A stretch of 64,000 bases of DNA from Asanoa siamensis. Its GTDB lineage: Bacteria; Actinomycetota; Actinomycetes; Mycobacteriales; Micromonosporaceae. Positions 10,475 to 19,036 of this stretch are shown here, one piece after another. Each line of letters starts with the position of its first letter. Position 1 is the first letter of the stretch. A program made the translations under genes and the position numbers. The stretch spans positions 1-64,000 of the forward strand of contig NZ_BONE01000001.1 in assembly GCF_016862555.1 (NCBI RefSeq). The letters are read 5' to 3'. The notes beneath the pieces were generated by a model, which worked only from the letters and a program-made list of their open reading frames with translations, did not search any database and was not told the origin of the DNA.

Positions 10475-12277
10475 CTACCGGACGCGCCAGACCCAGGCGC
10501 CGCCGACGTCGTCCGGGATCTCGCCGGTCAGCTCGGTCACCAGGAAGCGGAGCTGGCCGGCGTTGGTCTCGGTCTGCGGCAGGACGAGCGCGTCGGCGCG
10601 CCAGAACGCCAGGTCGTCCTGGAACTTGGCACGGGTCTCGTCGGTGACGGGCGGCAGGTCGCCGCTGCGCGCGGTCTGGTCGAACAGCGCGCCGGTGAAC
10701 CGGGTGGGCGCGTTGAAGATCGCGCGGTTGTCGTCGCCTTCGGTGGCCGGGCCGAGGAAGTAGCCGCCGGCGATGGCGAAGCCGATCTGGGCCTGGGCGG
10801 CCCAGCGCATGCCGTCCAGGTAGATGTTGTCGGTGACGGGGACGAAGACGAGCGAGCGGCCGTCGCTGGCGTAGTCGCGCCAGAGTCCCTGGGTCACGAA
10901 CGCGGGCGTCTCGGGGACGTCGGTGGTGGGGATCTGGCGCGGGGCCAGCGGGACGAGCGCGCCGAGGATCGCGGCGGCGGTGACGACGCGCAGGGCGATC
11001 GCGGTCGGGGGTCGGCGGCTGCGCGCGAACGTGAGGATCTGGTCGGCGCCGAGGGCGAGCAGGGCGGCGGCGACCGGGACGACGATCAGCGACAGCCGGG
11101 TGGGCACGACGGAGTTGAAGATCGGCAGGTTCTCGAGCCAGCGCCAGGGTCCGTCGACGCCGGTGTCGTCCCGGTTCACGGTGATGTTCGGCCCGAGGGA
11201 AAGGGCGACGAACACGAGGCCGGTGACGAGGAGGGCCCAGGTGACCTTGCGGCGCCAGGTGAGCCCGACGGCGATCAGGCACATGATCAGCAAGGGCCAG
11301 CCCAGGAAGCTGTTCTCCTCGGCCGGGCCCTGGGTGAGGTTCTCGGCGCCGGCGGTGCTGCCGGCGATGGAGAGGCGGGCGAAGGCGGGGTAGGCGGCGA
11401 GGTCGGTGCTGACGTCCTTCACCGCGGTGGGTACGCCTTGGTAGCTCTGGGGGCCGAAGAACTGGACCCAGAGCGGGTAGCCGAGGAGCAGTGCCGCCAG
11501 CACGACGGCGACGGCGAGGCCGCCGAGGAAGCTGGGGATCTGCGTTTTTATCGCCTTGGGCTTCGCCAGCGTGTAGGCGAGCACGAAGATCAAGAGGCCG
11601 AGGGCGGTGTAGAGGAGGACCTCCTCGTTGACGAAGGCCTGGTAGGTGACGAGCAGGCCGAGCCAGATTCCCCGCTTGATGGCGTGGCCGGGGCGGGCGA
11701 GCTTGATGGTCGCGACGACGAGCCAGGGCACGACGAACTGGGCGGTCCAGTTGATGTGCCCCTGGGCGTGGCTGATCAGGCCGGGCGCGAACCCACAGAG
11801 CGCGCCGGCGGCGAACGCGACGAGCCGGTTGTCGACGAGGTGGCGGCTGAACACCCAGTACCACCCGAACGCGGTCCCGGCGAGACCGATCACCAGCAGG
11901 AAGGCGAACGTGGTCTGCGGCCCCCAGAGGAGGGTCATCCAGGAGGTCGGGATGCCCAGGCCGAGCACGCTGGTGTTGGCCATGAGATTGACGCCGTCGG
12001 GCATGTTGAGCGCTTTGGTCGTGAAGGGATAGATCCCGTGCTCGGCGACCTGCGCACCGTGGGCGAGGACCCACTGGAAGAAGACGTGGTCCTGCGGGTT
12101 GACGGCGGGGGTGGCCTGCCCGAGATCGACCCAGAACCGCCCGGTCACGGCAAAGGCGGCGCCGAGATAAAGCAGAGCGACGCCAACGCTGACCGCCACC
12201 CCGACCCACGACCGCACAACCCGCTGCGCCGCCTCCGACGGCCCGGGCGAGACCGGTTCCCCAACAGCGGCGGCCAC
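10475..12277 (-). CDS. polytopic membrane protein, GT-C glycosyltransferase-like
   Basis: This 600-residue protein has about 11-13 hydrophobic helices spread over residues 25-465, then a soluble C-terminal domain of roughly 130 residues predicted to face outward. The arrangement of a first extracytoplasmic loop after helix 1 containing acidic residues, followed by many helices and a C-terminal soluble domain, resembles GT-C-fold glycosyltransferases and YfhO-like proteins that use lipid-linked sugars. I see no diagnostic motif that fixes donor or acceptor. It stands alone on the minus strand, convergent with the sugar mutase and upstream of GPP34. It may act in cell-envelope glycan assembly, but this is inferred only from topology. 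Confidence 0.7.
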   Translation of the reverse strand: MAAAVGEPVSPGPSEAAQRVVRSWVGVAVSVGVALLYLGAAFAVTGRFWVDLGQATPAVNPQDHVFFQWVLAHGAQVAEHGIYPFTTKALNMPDGVNLMANTSVLGLGIPTSWMTLLWGPQTTFAFLLVIGLAGTAFGWYWVFSRHLVDNRLVAFAAGALCGFAPGLISHAQGHINWTAQFVVPWLVVATIKLARPGHAIKRGIWLGLLVTYQAFVNEEVLLYTALGLLIFVLAYTLAKPKAIKTQIPSFLGGLAVAVVLAALLLGYPLWVQFFGPQSYQGVPTAVKDVSTDLAAYPAFARLSIAGSTAGAENLTQGPAEENSFLGWPLLIMCLIAVGLTWRRKVTWALLVTGLVFVALSLGPNITVNRDDTGVDGPWRWLENLPIFNSVVPTRLSLIVVPVAAALLALGADQILTFARSRRPPTAIALRVVTAAAILGALVPLAPRQIPTTDVPETPAFVTQGLWRDYASDGRSLVFVPVTDNIYLDGMRWAAQAQIGFAIAGGYFLGPATEGDDNRAIFNAPTRFTGALFDQTARSGDLPPVTDETRAKFQDDLAFWRADALVLPQTETNAGQLRFLVTELTGEIPDDVGGAWVWRVR

Positions 12278-12501
12278 GATTCCACAGCGTAGTGGGGTGG
12301 TCGCTCTCCGAGGTCTCTCTTCGCTCGCCTACTCAGCGAGTCGACAGTTCGACAACCCAGCTACGACCGTTCGCCGAACTCACATCACTGGCCACTGCCC
12401 CGGCAGGCCGCTGCCAGAGAGTCCTGCTGCCGGCGGCGGGGCGGGCGCTGCGAGGCGGTCACGGCGGACCGCGTCTGGTTGCGGCTCGCTCTGCCTTTGG
12501 A

Positions 12502-13191
12502 CTAGTGCGTTACCGGGCGGGGGGTGCCGAGGGCCGCCTGGATGGCCTTGCCCAGGGCGATGACCACCAGGGCGACCGACGGGCGGACCGTCGACTGGTC
12601 CAGGCTTACGCCGCCGCTGAAGCCGGCGCCGCTGGCTATGCGTTCCAGCTTCTCGTGGGCCGAGGCCGCTTCCTCGCCGGTCAGGCCCAGTGCCGCCTCC
12701 ATGCGGGTGGCGGCGATCAGCGTCGCGAGGGCGGCCGTGCGCTCGTCGGGGGCGCCTTCGCCGGCCAGGGCCGCCGCCAGGCGGGCCCGGGTCTCGTCCT
12801 CGACCGAACCGTCGACCGACGGGTACCGGTGGACGTGGATGAACTCCAGCTCCACCTCGTCGACGTCGCGGATCACGCCGCGGGTGACCAGGTCGGACAG
12901 GATGCGGTCGCGGAGGCCGTGGCGCAGGCGCTGCACCCACGACGCCGGCGTGTGCGGCACGTTCGAGTCGATCTTGGCCAGCACCTCGTCGGCCACCGGG
13001 ACCCCCGTCGGGGTGGCGTCGACCACGACGAGGTTGCCGTCCGAGTAGGCGACCCGGCCCGCGAGGGCCAGCTCCACCAGCACCGCCGCGGCCATGCCGA
13101 GGTCGAGCCCGATCCGCGAACCGGTCGCTTTTCCGGACTCGTTGTCGTATGCGAGCAGCAGAAGCTCCTCGGCGATGGGAACAGTGGTCAT
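12502..13191 (-). CDS. GPP34 (GOLPH3-like) family protein
   Basis: This 229-residue protein belongs to the GPP34 family, named after the eukaryotic Golgi phosphoprotein GOLPH3/Vps74. The N-terminal IAEELLLLAYD and the later helical repeats with a central VHRYPSVDGS-like segment match actinobacterial members. Eukaryotic members bind phosphatidylinositol 4-phosphate and retain glycosyltransferases, but the role of bacterial ones is not established. No signal peptide or membrane helix is visible. ATG at 13191 (MTTVPIAEELL) is preferred over an upstream ATG at 13281, whose extra 30 residues run into the upp gene. It lies 55 bases downstream of upp on the same strand and may be cotranscribed with it. 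Confidence 0.8.
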   Translation of the reverse strand: MTTVPIAEELLLLAYDNESGKATGSRIGLDLGMAAAVLVELALAGRVAYSDGNLVVVDATPTGVPVADEVLAKIDSNVPHTPASWVQRLRHGLRDRILSDLVTRGVIRDVDEVELEFIHVHRYPSVDGSVEDETRARLAAALAGEGAPDERTAALATLIAATRMEAALGLTGEEAASAHEKLERIASGAGFSGGVSLDQSTVRPSVALVVIALGKAIQAALGTPRPVTH

Positions 13192-13246
13192 GGCCCGGAA
13201 CGGTAGCCGCTCCGCGCCCGCGTCGCACTCACCGGTCGCCCATGCG

Positions 13247-13879
13247 TCAAAATCGGGGCATTCCACCGAACTGCCGGTCACCGGCGTCGCCTAGGCCAGG
13301 AACGATGTACATCTTGTCGTTGAGCTGCTGGTCGATCGAGGCCGTCACCAGACGTAGCGGGAGCCCGGACCGCTCCAGGCGGGCGATGCCCTCCGGGGCC
13401 GCCAGGACGCAGATGACCGTGATGTCGGTGCAGCCGCGGTCGGCGAGCAGGCGGCAGCAGTGCTCCAGTGAGCCGCCGGTGGCCAGCATCGGGTCGAGCA
13501 CGAGCACCGGGATGCCGGACAGGTCAGCGGGCAGTGACTCCAGGTAGGCACGCGGCTCGAACGTCTCCTCGTCGCGGGCCAGCCCGACGAAGCCCATCGA
13601 CGACTCGGGTAGCAGCGCCAGGGCCGAATCGGCCATGCCCAGGCCGGCGCGGAGGACGGGGACGAGCAGCGGCGGGTTGGCCAGCCGGATGCCCTCGGTC
13701 GGCGCGACCGGGGTATCGATCGGGTAACGCTCGGCCGGGAAGGCGCGGGCGGCCTCGTACACCAGCATGGTGGTGAGCTCGTGCAGTGCGGCCCGGAAGC
13801 TGCCGGGCTCGGTGCTCTTCTCCCGCATCGCCGTCAGGCGGGTCGCGGCGAGGGGGTGATTGACCACTTGTACGTCCAC
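13247..13879 (-). CDS. upp: uracil phosphoribosyltransferase
   Basis: This 210-residue cytosolic enzyme converts uracil and PRPP to UMP in pyrimidine salvage. Length is normal for the family. The PRPP loop is [10 protein letters not shown] and the C-terminal uracil-binding segment is [14 protein letters not shown]. The GTG start gives the normal N-terminus [18 protein letters not shown] -10-like box lies about eight bases upstream, which would give a nearly leaderless transcript. It is divergent from deoC and upstream of GPP34. With cdd, deoA and add elsewhere in the window it forms part of a nucleoside salvage set, and uracil released by deoA-type phosphorolysis is its natural substrate. Confidence 0.95.
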   Translation of the reverse strand: MDVQVVNHPLAATRLTAMREKSTEPGSFRAALHELTTMLVYEAARAFPAERYPIDTPVAPTEGIRLANPPLLVPVLRAGLGMADSALALLPESSMGFVGLARDEETFEPRAYLESLPADLSGIPVLVLDPMLATGGSLEHCCRLLADRGCTDITVICVLAAPEGIARLERSGLPLRLVTASIDQQLNDKMYIVPGLGDAGDRQFGGMPRF

Positions 13880-13973
13880 GGTTCGTCAACGTACAGGTAG
13901 GGGGATGTCTGTGTACCGGCCTGTGGACAGCCGTGGGGCCTGTGGATAACCGAATGGCCCTCGGCAGCACCCG

Positions 13974-13979
13974 TACACT
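13974..13979 (+). promoter_or_regulatory. -10 box of deoC, leaderless
   Basis: TACACT ends seven bases before the ATG at 13987. No ribosome-binding site is visible in the gap, which supports a leaderless deoC transcript. Confidence 0.5.
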
Positions 13980-13986
13980 CGTCCGC

Positions 13987-14937
13987 ATGACAGCGACGAC
14001 GGCGTCGGACCTGTCCTCAGTAACAAGTTCCGACGCGGCCCTTCGGGCATTTCTGCACGGTCTGCCCGGGGTCGACCAGGTTGGCGCGGAGCAGCGCGCC
14101 GCGATGCTCGGCACCCGGTCGATCAAGACGACCGCCAAGGCCTGGGCGATCGACCTGGCGATCCGCATGGTCGACCTGACCACGCTGGAGGGCGCCGACA
14201 CCCCCGGCAAGGTCCGCGCGCTGTGTGCGAAGGCCCGGCGGCCCGACCCGGCCGACCCGACCTGCCCGCCGGTGGCCGCGATCTGTGTCTACCCGGCGAT
14301 GGTTCCGGTGGCCGTCGAGGCGCTGGCCGGCTCGGGCATCCACACCGCCAGCGTCGCGACCGCGTTCCCGTCCGGTCAGGCGCCGCTCGAGGTCAAGCTC
14401 GCCGACACCAGGGCCGCCGTGGCCGCGGGTGCCGACGAAATCGACATGGTGATCAACCGGGGCGCCTTCCTCTCCGGTCGCTACCTCGAGGTCTTCGAGG
14501 AGATCGCCGCGGTCAAGCAGGCCTGCGGCGACGCCCATCTCAAGGTCATCCTGGAGACCGGCGAGCTCGCGACCTACGACAACGTCCGCCGGGCCTCCTG
14601 GATCGGCATGCTGGCCGGCGGCGACTTCATCAAGACCTCGACCGGCAAGGTCCCGGTCGCGGCGACGCTCCCGGTGACGCTGGTGATGCTCGAGGCGGTG
14701 CGCGACTTCCGCGACCTGACCGGGCGCCAGGTCGGCGTCAAGCCCGCCGGCGGCATCCGCACCACCAAGGACGCCGTCAAATACCTGGTGCTGGTCAACG
14801 AGACGGCCGGCGACGACTGGCTCGACCCCGACTGGTTCCGGTTCGGCGCCTCGACGCTGCTCAACGACCTGCTCATGCAGCGCACCAAGCTCACGACCGG
14901 GGTCTACTCCGGTCCCGACTACTTCACGCTGGACTGA
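13987..14937 (+). CDS. deoC: deoxyribose-phosphate aldolase
   Basis: This 316-residue class I aldolase cleaves 2-deoxyribose 5-phosphate to acetaldehyde and glyceraldehyde 3-phosphate. The fold's hallmark strands are visible: VAICVYPAMV, the DEIDMVINRGAF segment, the KVILETGEL strand, the Schiff-base lysine in GGDFIKTSTGK, and GVKPAGGIRTTKDA. The ATG at 13987 (MTATTASDL) is preferred over an in-frame upstream ATG because of the -10 box immediately before it. It is the first gene of an operon with two aldehyde dehydrogenase-family genes. The aldehyde dehydrogenase start lies three bases after the deoC stop, so acetaldehyde made here can be oxidised by the next enzyme. It is divergent from upp. 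Confidence 0.95.
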   Translation: MTATTASDLSSVTSSDAALRAFLHGLPGVDQVGAEQRAAMLGTRSIKTTAKAWAIDLAIRMVDLTTLEGADTPGKVRALCAKARRPDPADPTCPPVAAICVYPAMVPVAVEALAGSGIHTASVATAFPSGQAPLEVKLADTRAAVAAGADEIDMVINRGAFLSGRYLEVFEEIAAVKQACGDAHLKVILETGELATYDNVRRASWIGMLAGGDFIKTSTGKVPVAATLPVTLVMLEAVRDFRDLTGRQVGVKPAGGIRTTKDAVKYLVLVNETAGDDWLDPDWFRFGASTLLNDLLMQRTKLTTGVYSGPDYFTLD

Positions 14938-14939
14938 CG

Positions 14940-16370
14940 ATGTTCGAATACGCCCCCGCCCCCGAGTCCCGCGCGGTCGTCGACATCAAGGCGTCGTACG
15001 GCCTGTTCATCGACGGCGCGTTCAGCGACCCCGCCGACGGTGCCTCCTTCAAGACGATCAACCCGGCTTCCGAAGAGGTCCTCTCCGAGGTCGCGGAGGG
15101 TGGCCCCGCCGACGTCGACCGCGCGGTGGCGGCGGCCCGCAAGGCCTACGACAAGGTCTGGTCCCGCATGCCGGGCCGCGATCGGGCCAAATACCTCTAC
15201 CGGATCGCCCGCATCATCCAGGAGCGCGGGCGCGAGCTCGCCGTCCTCGAGTCGCTCGACAACGGCAAGCCGATCCGCGAGTCCCGCGACGTCGACATCC
15301 CGCTCGTCGCGGCGCACTTCTTCTACTACGCGGGCTGGGCCGACAAGCTGCCCTACGCGGGCTTCGGTCCGGCGCCGCGCCCGCTCGGCGTCGCCGCCCA
15401 GGTGATCCCGTGGAACTTCCCGCTGCTCATGCTCGCCTGGAAGATCGCGCCGGCGCTGGCCGCCGGCAACACGGTGGTGCTCAAGCCGGCCGAGACGACG
15501 CCGCTCACGGCCCTGCTGTTCGCCGAGATCTGCCAGCAGGCCGACCTGCCGCCGGGCGTGGTCAACATCGTGACCGGCGCCGGCGACACCGGCCGCGCGC
15601 TGGTCGAGCACGCCGGCGTCGACAAGATCGCGTTCACCGGCTCGACCGAGGTCGGCAAGGCGATCGCGCGGTCGGCGGCCGGCTCGCGCAAGAAGGTCAC
15701 GCTGGAACTCGGCGGCAAGGCCGCCAACGTGCTCTTCGAGGACGCGCCGATCGACCAGGCGGTCGAGGGCATCGTCAACGGCATTTTCTTCAACCAGGGC
15801 CATGTGTGCTGCGCGGGTTCGCGGCTGCTCGTGCAGGAGTCGGTCTACGAGCCGGTGCTGGCCTCGCTCAAGCGGCGGATGGCCCGGCTCCGGGTCGGCG
15901 ACCCGCTCGACAAGAACACCGACATCGGCGCGATCAACTCGGCGGCCCAGCTCGAGCGGATCCGCACGCTGTCCGACATCGGCGGCGAAGAGGGCGCCGA
16001 GCGCTGGTCGCCGCCGTGCGACCTGCCGGACAACGGCTTCTGGTTCGCGCCGACCATCTTCACCGGGGTCACCCAGGCCCACCGCATCGCGCGCGAGGAG
16101 ATCTTCGGGCCGGTGCTCTCGGTGCTGACCTTCCGCACGCCCGCCGAGGCGGTGGAGAAGGCCAACAACACGCCCTACGGCCTGTCCGCCGGGGTCTGGA
16201 CCGAGAAGGGTTCCCGGATCCTGTGGATGGCCGACCGACTACGCGCCGGCGTGGTCTGGGCCAACACGTTCAACAAGTTCGACCCGACGTCGCCGTTCGG
16301 CGGCTACAAGGAGTCCGGCTACGGCCGCGAGGGCGGTCGCCACGGGCTGGAGGCATATCTCGATGTCTGA
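14940..16370 (+). CDS. aldehyde dehydrogenase (NAD(P)-dependent)
   Basis: This 476-residue cytosolic aldehyde dehydrogenase oxidises an aldehyde to its acid. Full-length family features are present: IPWNFPLLMLAWK with the cofactor-binding lysine, FTGSTEVGK, the general-base glutamate in ELGGK (about residue 256), and the catalytic cysteine in GHVCCAGSR (about residue 290). The C-terminal motif EEIFGPVLSV is also present. The start ATG is three bases past the deoC stop, and its 3' end overlaps the next gene by 8 bases, so the three genes are translationally coupled. Context points to acetaldehyde released by deoC as a substrate, but family members are broad and this is inferred. Confidence 0.93.
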   Translation: MFEYAPAPESRAVVDIKASYGLFIDGAFSDPADGASFKTINPASEEVLSEVAEGGPADVDRAVAAARKAYDKVWSRMPGRDRAKYLYRIARIIQERGRELAVLESLDNGKPIRESRDVDIPLVAAHFFYYAGWADKLPYAGFGPAPRPLGVAAQVIPWNFPLLMLAWKIAPALAAGNTVVLKPAETTPLTALLFAEICQQADLPPGVVNIVTGAGDTGRALVEHAGVDKIAFTGSTEVGKAIARSAAGSRKKVTLELGGKAANVLFEDAPIDQAVEGIVNGIFFNQGHVCCAGSRLLVQESVYEPVLASLKRRMARLRVGDPLDKNTDIGAINSAAQLERIRTLSDIGGEEGAERWSPPCDLPDNGFWFAPTIFTGVTQAHRIAREEIFGPVLSVLTFRTPAEAVEKANNTPYGLSAGVWTEKGSRILWMADRLRAGVVWANTFNKFDPTSPFGGYKESGYGREGGRHGLEAYLDV

Positions 16371-17184
16371 GGCACGCGTGGCGGTCCGCAAGACCTACAA
16401 ACTGTTCATCGGCGGCAAGTTCCCGCGCAGCGAGTCCGGCCGCTCCTACATCGCACAGGACGCCAACGTGGCCCTGGCTTCCCGCAAAGACGTCCGCGAC
16501 GCCGTCGTCGCCGCCCGCGCCGCGGTCAAGGGCTGGTCGGGTGCGACCGCATACAACCGCGGCCAGATCCTCTACCGCGTGGCCGAGATGCTCGAAGGCC
16601 GCCGCGACCAGTTCGTCGGCCTCGGCCTGTCGGCGGGCGAGGTCGACGAGGCCATCGACCGCTGGGTCTGGTACGCGGGCTGGTCAGACAAGATCACCCA
16701 GGTGTACGGCGGCGCCAACCCGGTCGCCGGCCCCTACTTCAACCTGTCCGCGCCCGAGCCGACGGGCGTGGTCGGCCTGGCCGCGCCGCCGTCCTTCCTG
16801 GGCCTGGTCAGCGTCATCGCCCCGGCCATCGTCACGGGCAACACGGCGATCGTCCTGGCCGCCAAGGACGCCCCGCTCGCGGCCGTCACCCTGGCCGAGG
16901 TGCTGGCCACCTCCGACCTACCCGGCGGGGTCGTCAACATCCTGACGGGCGACCCGGCCGAAACCGCACCGTGGCTGGCCGCCCACATGGACGTCAACGC
17001 CATCGACCTGACCGCGGTCACCGACCCGGCCCTGGCCACGTCGTTGGAGGAAGCGGCCGCGGGCAACCTGAAGCGCGTCCTCCGCCCGCCACTGACGGCA
17101 CCGGACTGGTCCGCGGACCCGGGCCTGACCCGCATGACGGCCTACCTGGAGACCAAGACGGTCTGGCACCCGAAGGGCATCTGA
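16363..17184 (+). CDS. truncated, non-catalytic aldehyde dehydrogenase homologue
   Basis: This 273-residue protein aligns with the N-terminal part of aldehyde dehydrogenases: YKLFIGGKFPRSESG, the helical VRDAVVAARAAVKGW segment, and a degenerate cofactor region ending DLPGGVVNILTG. It then stops short of the catalytic domain. The catalytic cysteine motif and the ELGGK glutamate are absent, so it should not be an active dehydrogenase. It starts inside the last eight bases of the full-length aldehyde dehydrogenase gene. A codon bias like its neighbours' and a clean reading frame argue for a maintained gene and not a decaying one. A partner or regulatory subunit of the active enzyme is possible but unproven. 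Confidence 0.8.
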   Translation: MSEARVAVRKTYKLFIGGKFPRSESGRSYIAQDANVALASRKDVRDAVVAARAAVKGWSGATAYNRGQILYRVAEMLEGRRDQFVGLGLSAGEVDEAIDRWVWYAGWSDKITQVYGGANPVAGPYFNLSAPEPTGVVGLAAPPSFLGLVSVIAPAIVTGNTAIVLAAKDAPLAAVTLAEVLATSDLPGGVVNILTGDPAETAPWLAAHMDVNAIDLTAVTDPALATSLEEAAAGNLKRVLRPPLTAPDWSADPGLTRMTAYLETKTVWHPKGI

Positions 17185-17799
17185 CGCAGGCCCGGCCCGG
17201 GTGATGGCGCGGCACGGGGCGCACCCGGCCACGACACGAGCCAGCCGCGCGCCCGCAGCGGCACCGCGCCCACGGCGGCCGCGCAGCGGCACCGCGCCCA
17301 CGGCGGCCACGCAGCCGCCCTCCCGCGGCGGCCGCGACCGTTCGGGCCACCACGCCTACCGCGGTGCGTGGCGGCCACGCCGACCGTGGCCGCTGAACGA
17401 CCGTCGCACCACAACCGCCCGCGCCCACCGCAACCGCCACCGGGGCGTGGCGGCGCGTGCCTGGCCGCGCCGACCGTGGCCGCTGAAACGACCGTCGCCA
17501 CCACAACCGCCCGCGCCCAGCGCAGCCGCCCCCGCGGCGTGGCGGTGCGGCGGCGGCCGCCGACCGTAAACGCTGAAGCGACCGTGGCGACCACAACCGC
17601 CCGCGCCCAGCGCAGCCGCCACCGCGGCGTGGCGGCGCGTGCCTGGCCGCGCCGACCGTAGCCGCCACCGCGGCGTGGCGGTGCGTGCCTGGCCGCGCCG
17701 ACCGTAGCCGCTGGAACGACCGTCGCCACCACAACCGCCCGCTGCGGCCGCCGCGGCGGCGTGGCGGCCGTGCCAGCCGTGGCCGCCGAAGCGGAAAAG
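17185..17799. repeat. non-coding region with about 90-bp degenerate tandem repeats
   Basis: This 615-base gap between two convergent genes is almost pure GC and internally repetitive. Units beginning CCGACCGT start at 17380, 17470, 17560, 17652 and 17698, giving periods of 90, 90, 92 and 46 bases. The units share the cores ACAACCGCCCG and GCGGCGTGGCGG. The first part (17220-17340) repeats a shorter GCAGCGGCACCGCGCCCACG element. Several long open frames cross the array in both directions, but the change from 90 to 92 and 46 bases breaks any reading frame between units. I therefore consider it non-coding. Confidence 0.7.
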
Positions 17800-18180
17800 C
17801 TACTCGTCGCTGGCAGGCCCGGGCGTTGTGCGGGTGCGGGCCGCGGTGATTTCGGGTGCGTGCTCCACCGCCCACTCGCCGAGGGCGATTACCAGCGGTA
17901 GGAGGGAGCGGCCCAGGTCGGTCAGGGCGTACTCCACCCGCTCCGGGGTTTCGCGGCGGCTCACCAGACCGTCGCCCTCCAGGGTGCGCAGTGTGCGGGT
18001 GAGGATGCGGCGGCTCAGGTCGTGGATCGTGCGGTCCAGTTCGTTGAAGCCGTACGGGCCCGTGCTCAGCAGCGCCAGGACCAGCACGCTCCATTTTTCG
18101 CCTACGCGGCGCAGCACGTCGGTGGCCGGGCAGGCGGCTCGGTCGGTCGCCGTGACGGGTAGTGGGATCACCGGTGACAT
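17800..18180 (-). CDS. HxlR-type transcriptional regulator
   Basis: This 126-residue winged helix-turn-helix protein belongs to the HxlR/MarR-like group. The family's N-terminal cysteine is in CPATDVLRRVGEKWSVLVL, followed by GFNELDRTIHDLSRRILTRTLRTL (recognition helix region) and a wing with VEYALTDLGRSL. The C-terminal tail is short and polar. ATG at 18180 (MSPVIPLPV) has a GAAGG ribosome-binding site eight bases upstream and is preferred over an upstream in-frame start. It is divergent from the SDR gene 47 bases away and probably controls it, as is usual for HxlR/oxidoreductase pairs. Such regulators often sense reactive aldehydes or quinones through the conserved cysteine. Confidence 0.88.
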   Translation of the reverse strand: MSPVIPLPVTATDRAACPATDVLRRVGEKWSVLVLALLSTGPYGFNELDRTIHDLSRRILTRTLRTLEGDGLVSRRETPERVEYALTDLGRSLLPLVIALGEWAVEHAPEITAARTRTTPGPASDE

Positions 18181-18227
18181 CGATGTGCCTTCTTTCCGTC
18201 GCGCGGGCGGGCGCACAGGATTCGAGT

Positions 18228-18977
18228 ATGCGCACTGTGGTGATCGCGGGCGGTACGCGTGGCATCGGTGGAGCCCTGGCCGCGCGGCTGCGGGCGGCCG
18301 GAGACACGGTGGTCGCCATCGGCAGTGCCGACGCCGACCTCAGCTCCATCCGGCAGACGACCGACCTCGTCGGCCGGCTCCCCCAGCGGATCGACGCGCT
18401 CGTCCTGGCCGCCGGGCGGTTCAGCCAGCGGCGCGTCGTGACCGACGAAGGGCTGGAGCAGACCTTCGCCATCGGCGTGGTGAGCCGCTACCTCCTCGCG
18501 GAGCGGCTGCGGCCCGCCCTGGAGGCGGCCAGGACACCGGTCGTGCTCAACCTCAGCGGTACGGGCGGCATCCCGGCCGGGCGCATCCACTGGGACGACC
18601 TGCAACTCGAGCGCGGCTACACGATGTTCAAGGCGACCATGCAGGGCGCCCGGGCCCTCGACCTGCTCGGGGTGAGCTTCGCCGCGCGGGCGGGCCGGGT
18701 GCGCTACGTCCTCTACAACCCCTTGCTGGTCAACAGCGGCATGCACCGCCAACTCCGCCAACCCCTGCGCGCCCTCACCGGCGCCGCCGCAGCCGCCTTC
18801 GGTGCCACGACCTGCGCGATGGCCGAGCGGCTCGCGAACGTGTTGGACAACCCGCCCGACAAGCCGTTGACCGCGTACCGCCGGGGCGCGACCGTGCGCC
18901 TGACCCGCCCCGAGTTCGACCCCGAGGCCGCCGCCCGGCTCGACTCCGTCCTGTCGGCCCTGGTCCGCCGCCGGTAG
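18228..18977 (+). CDS. short-chain dehydrogenase/reductase family protein
   Basis: This 249-residue Rossmann-fold oxidoreductase has the dinucleotide motif GGTRGIGGALA at residues 7-17 and the active-site pair in YTMFK (the YxxxK pattern). A serine is located before it in LNLSGTG. The normal NNAG motif is replaced by LVLAAGRFSQ, as in several reduced SDR branches. Substrate cannot be assigned. The ATG at 18228 is used because the frame upstream runs into the HxlR promoter region. It is divergent from the HxlR regulator and 59 bases upstream of the GH67-like gene on the same strand, which may be cotranscribed or separately promoted. Confidence 0.87.
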   Translation: MRTVVIAGGTRGIGGALAARLRAAGDTVVAIGSADADLSSIRQTTDLVGRLPQRIDALVLAAGRFSQRRVVTDEGLEQTFAIGVVSRYLLAERLRPALEAARTPVVLNLSGTGGIPAGRIHWDDLQLERGYTMFKATMQGARALDLLGVSFAARAGRVRYVLYNPLLVNSGMHRQLRQPLRALTGAAAAAFGATTCAMAERLANVLDNPPDKPLTAYRRGATVRLTRPEFDPEAAARLDSVLSALVRRR

Positions 18978-19036
18978 CTGAGAAACGACCCCGCCGACCA
19001 GATGGAGGGATAGACGGGCGCGAAAGCGGATCTAGG

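Noticed and set aside
12278-12501. RNA gene between the membrane protein and GPP34 genes
   Set aside because: I could not fold a tRNA or find riboswitch-like conserved elements; the 224 bases look like ordinary spacer.
17142-17732. Arg/Gly-rich open frames across the repeat array on both strands
   Set aside because: Changes in unit length (90, 92, 46 bases) break the frame between repeats, and the composition follows GC content only.
17380-17773. CRISPR array
   Set aside because: Repeats are contiguous and diverged with no unique spacers, and there are no cas genes.
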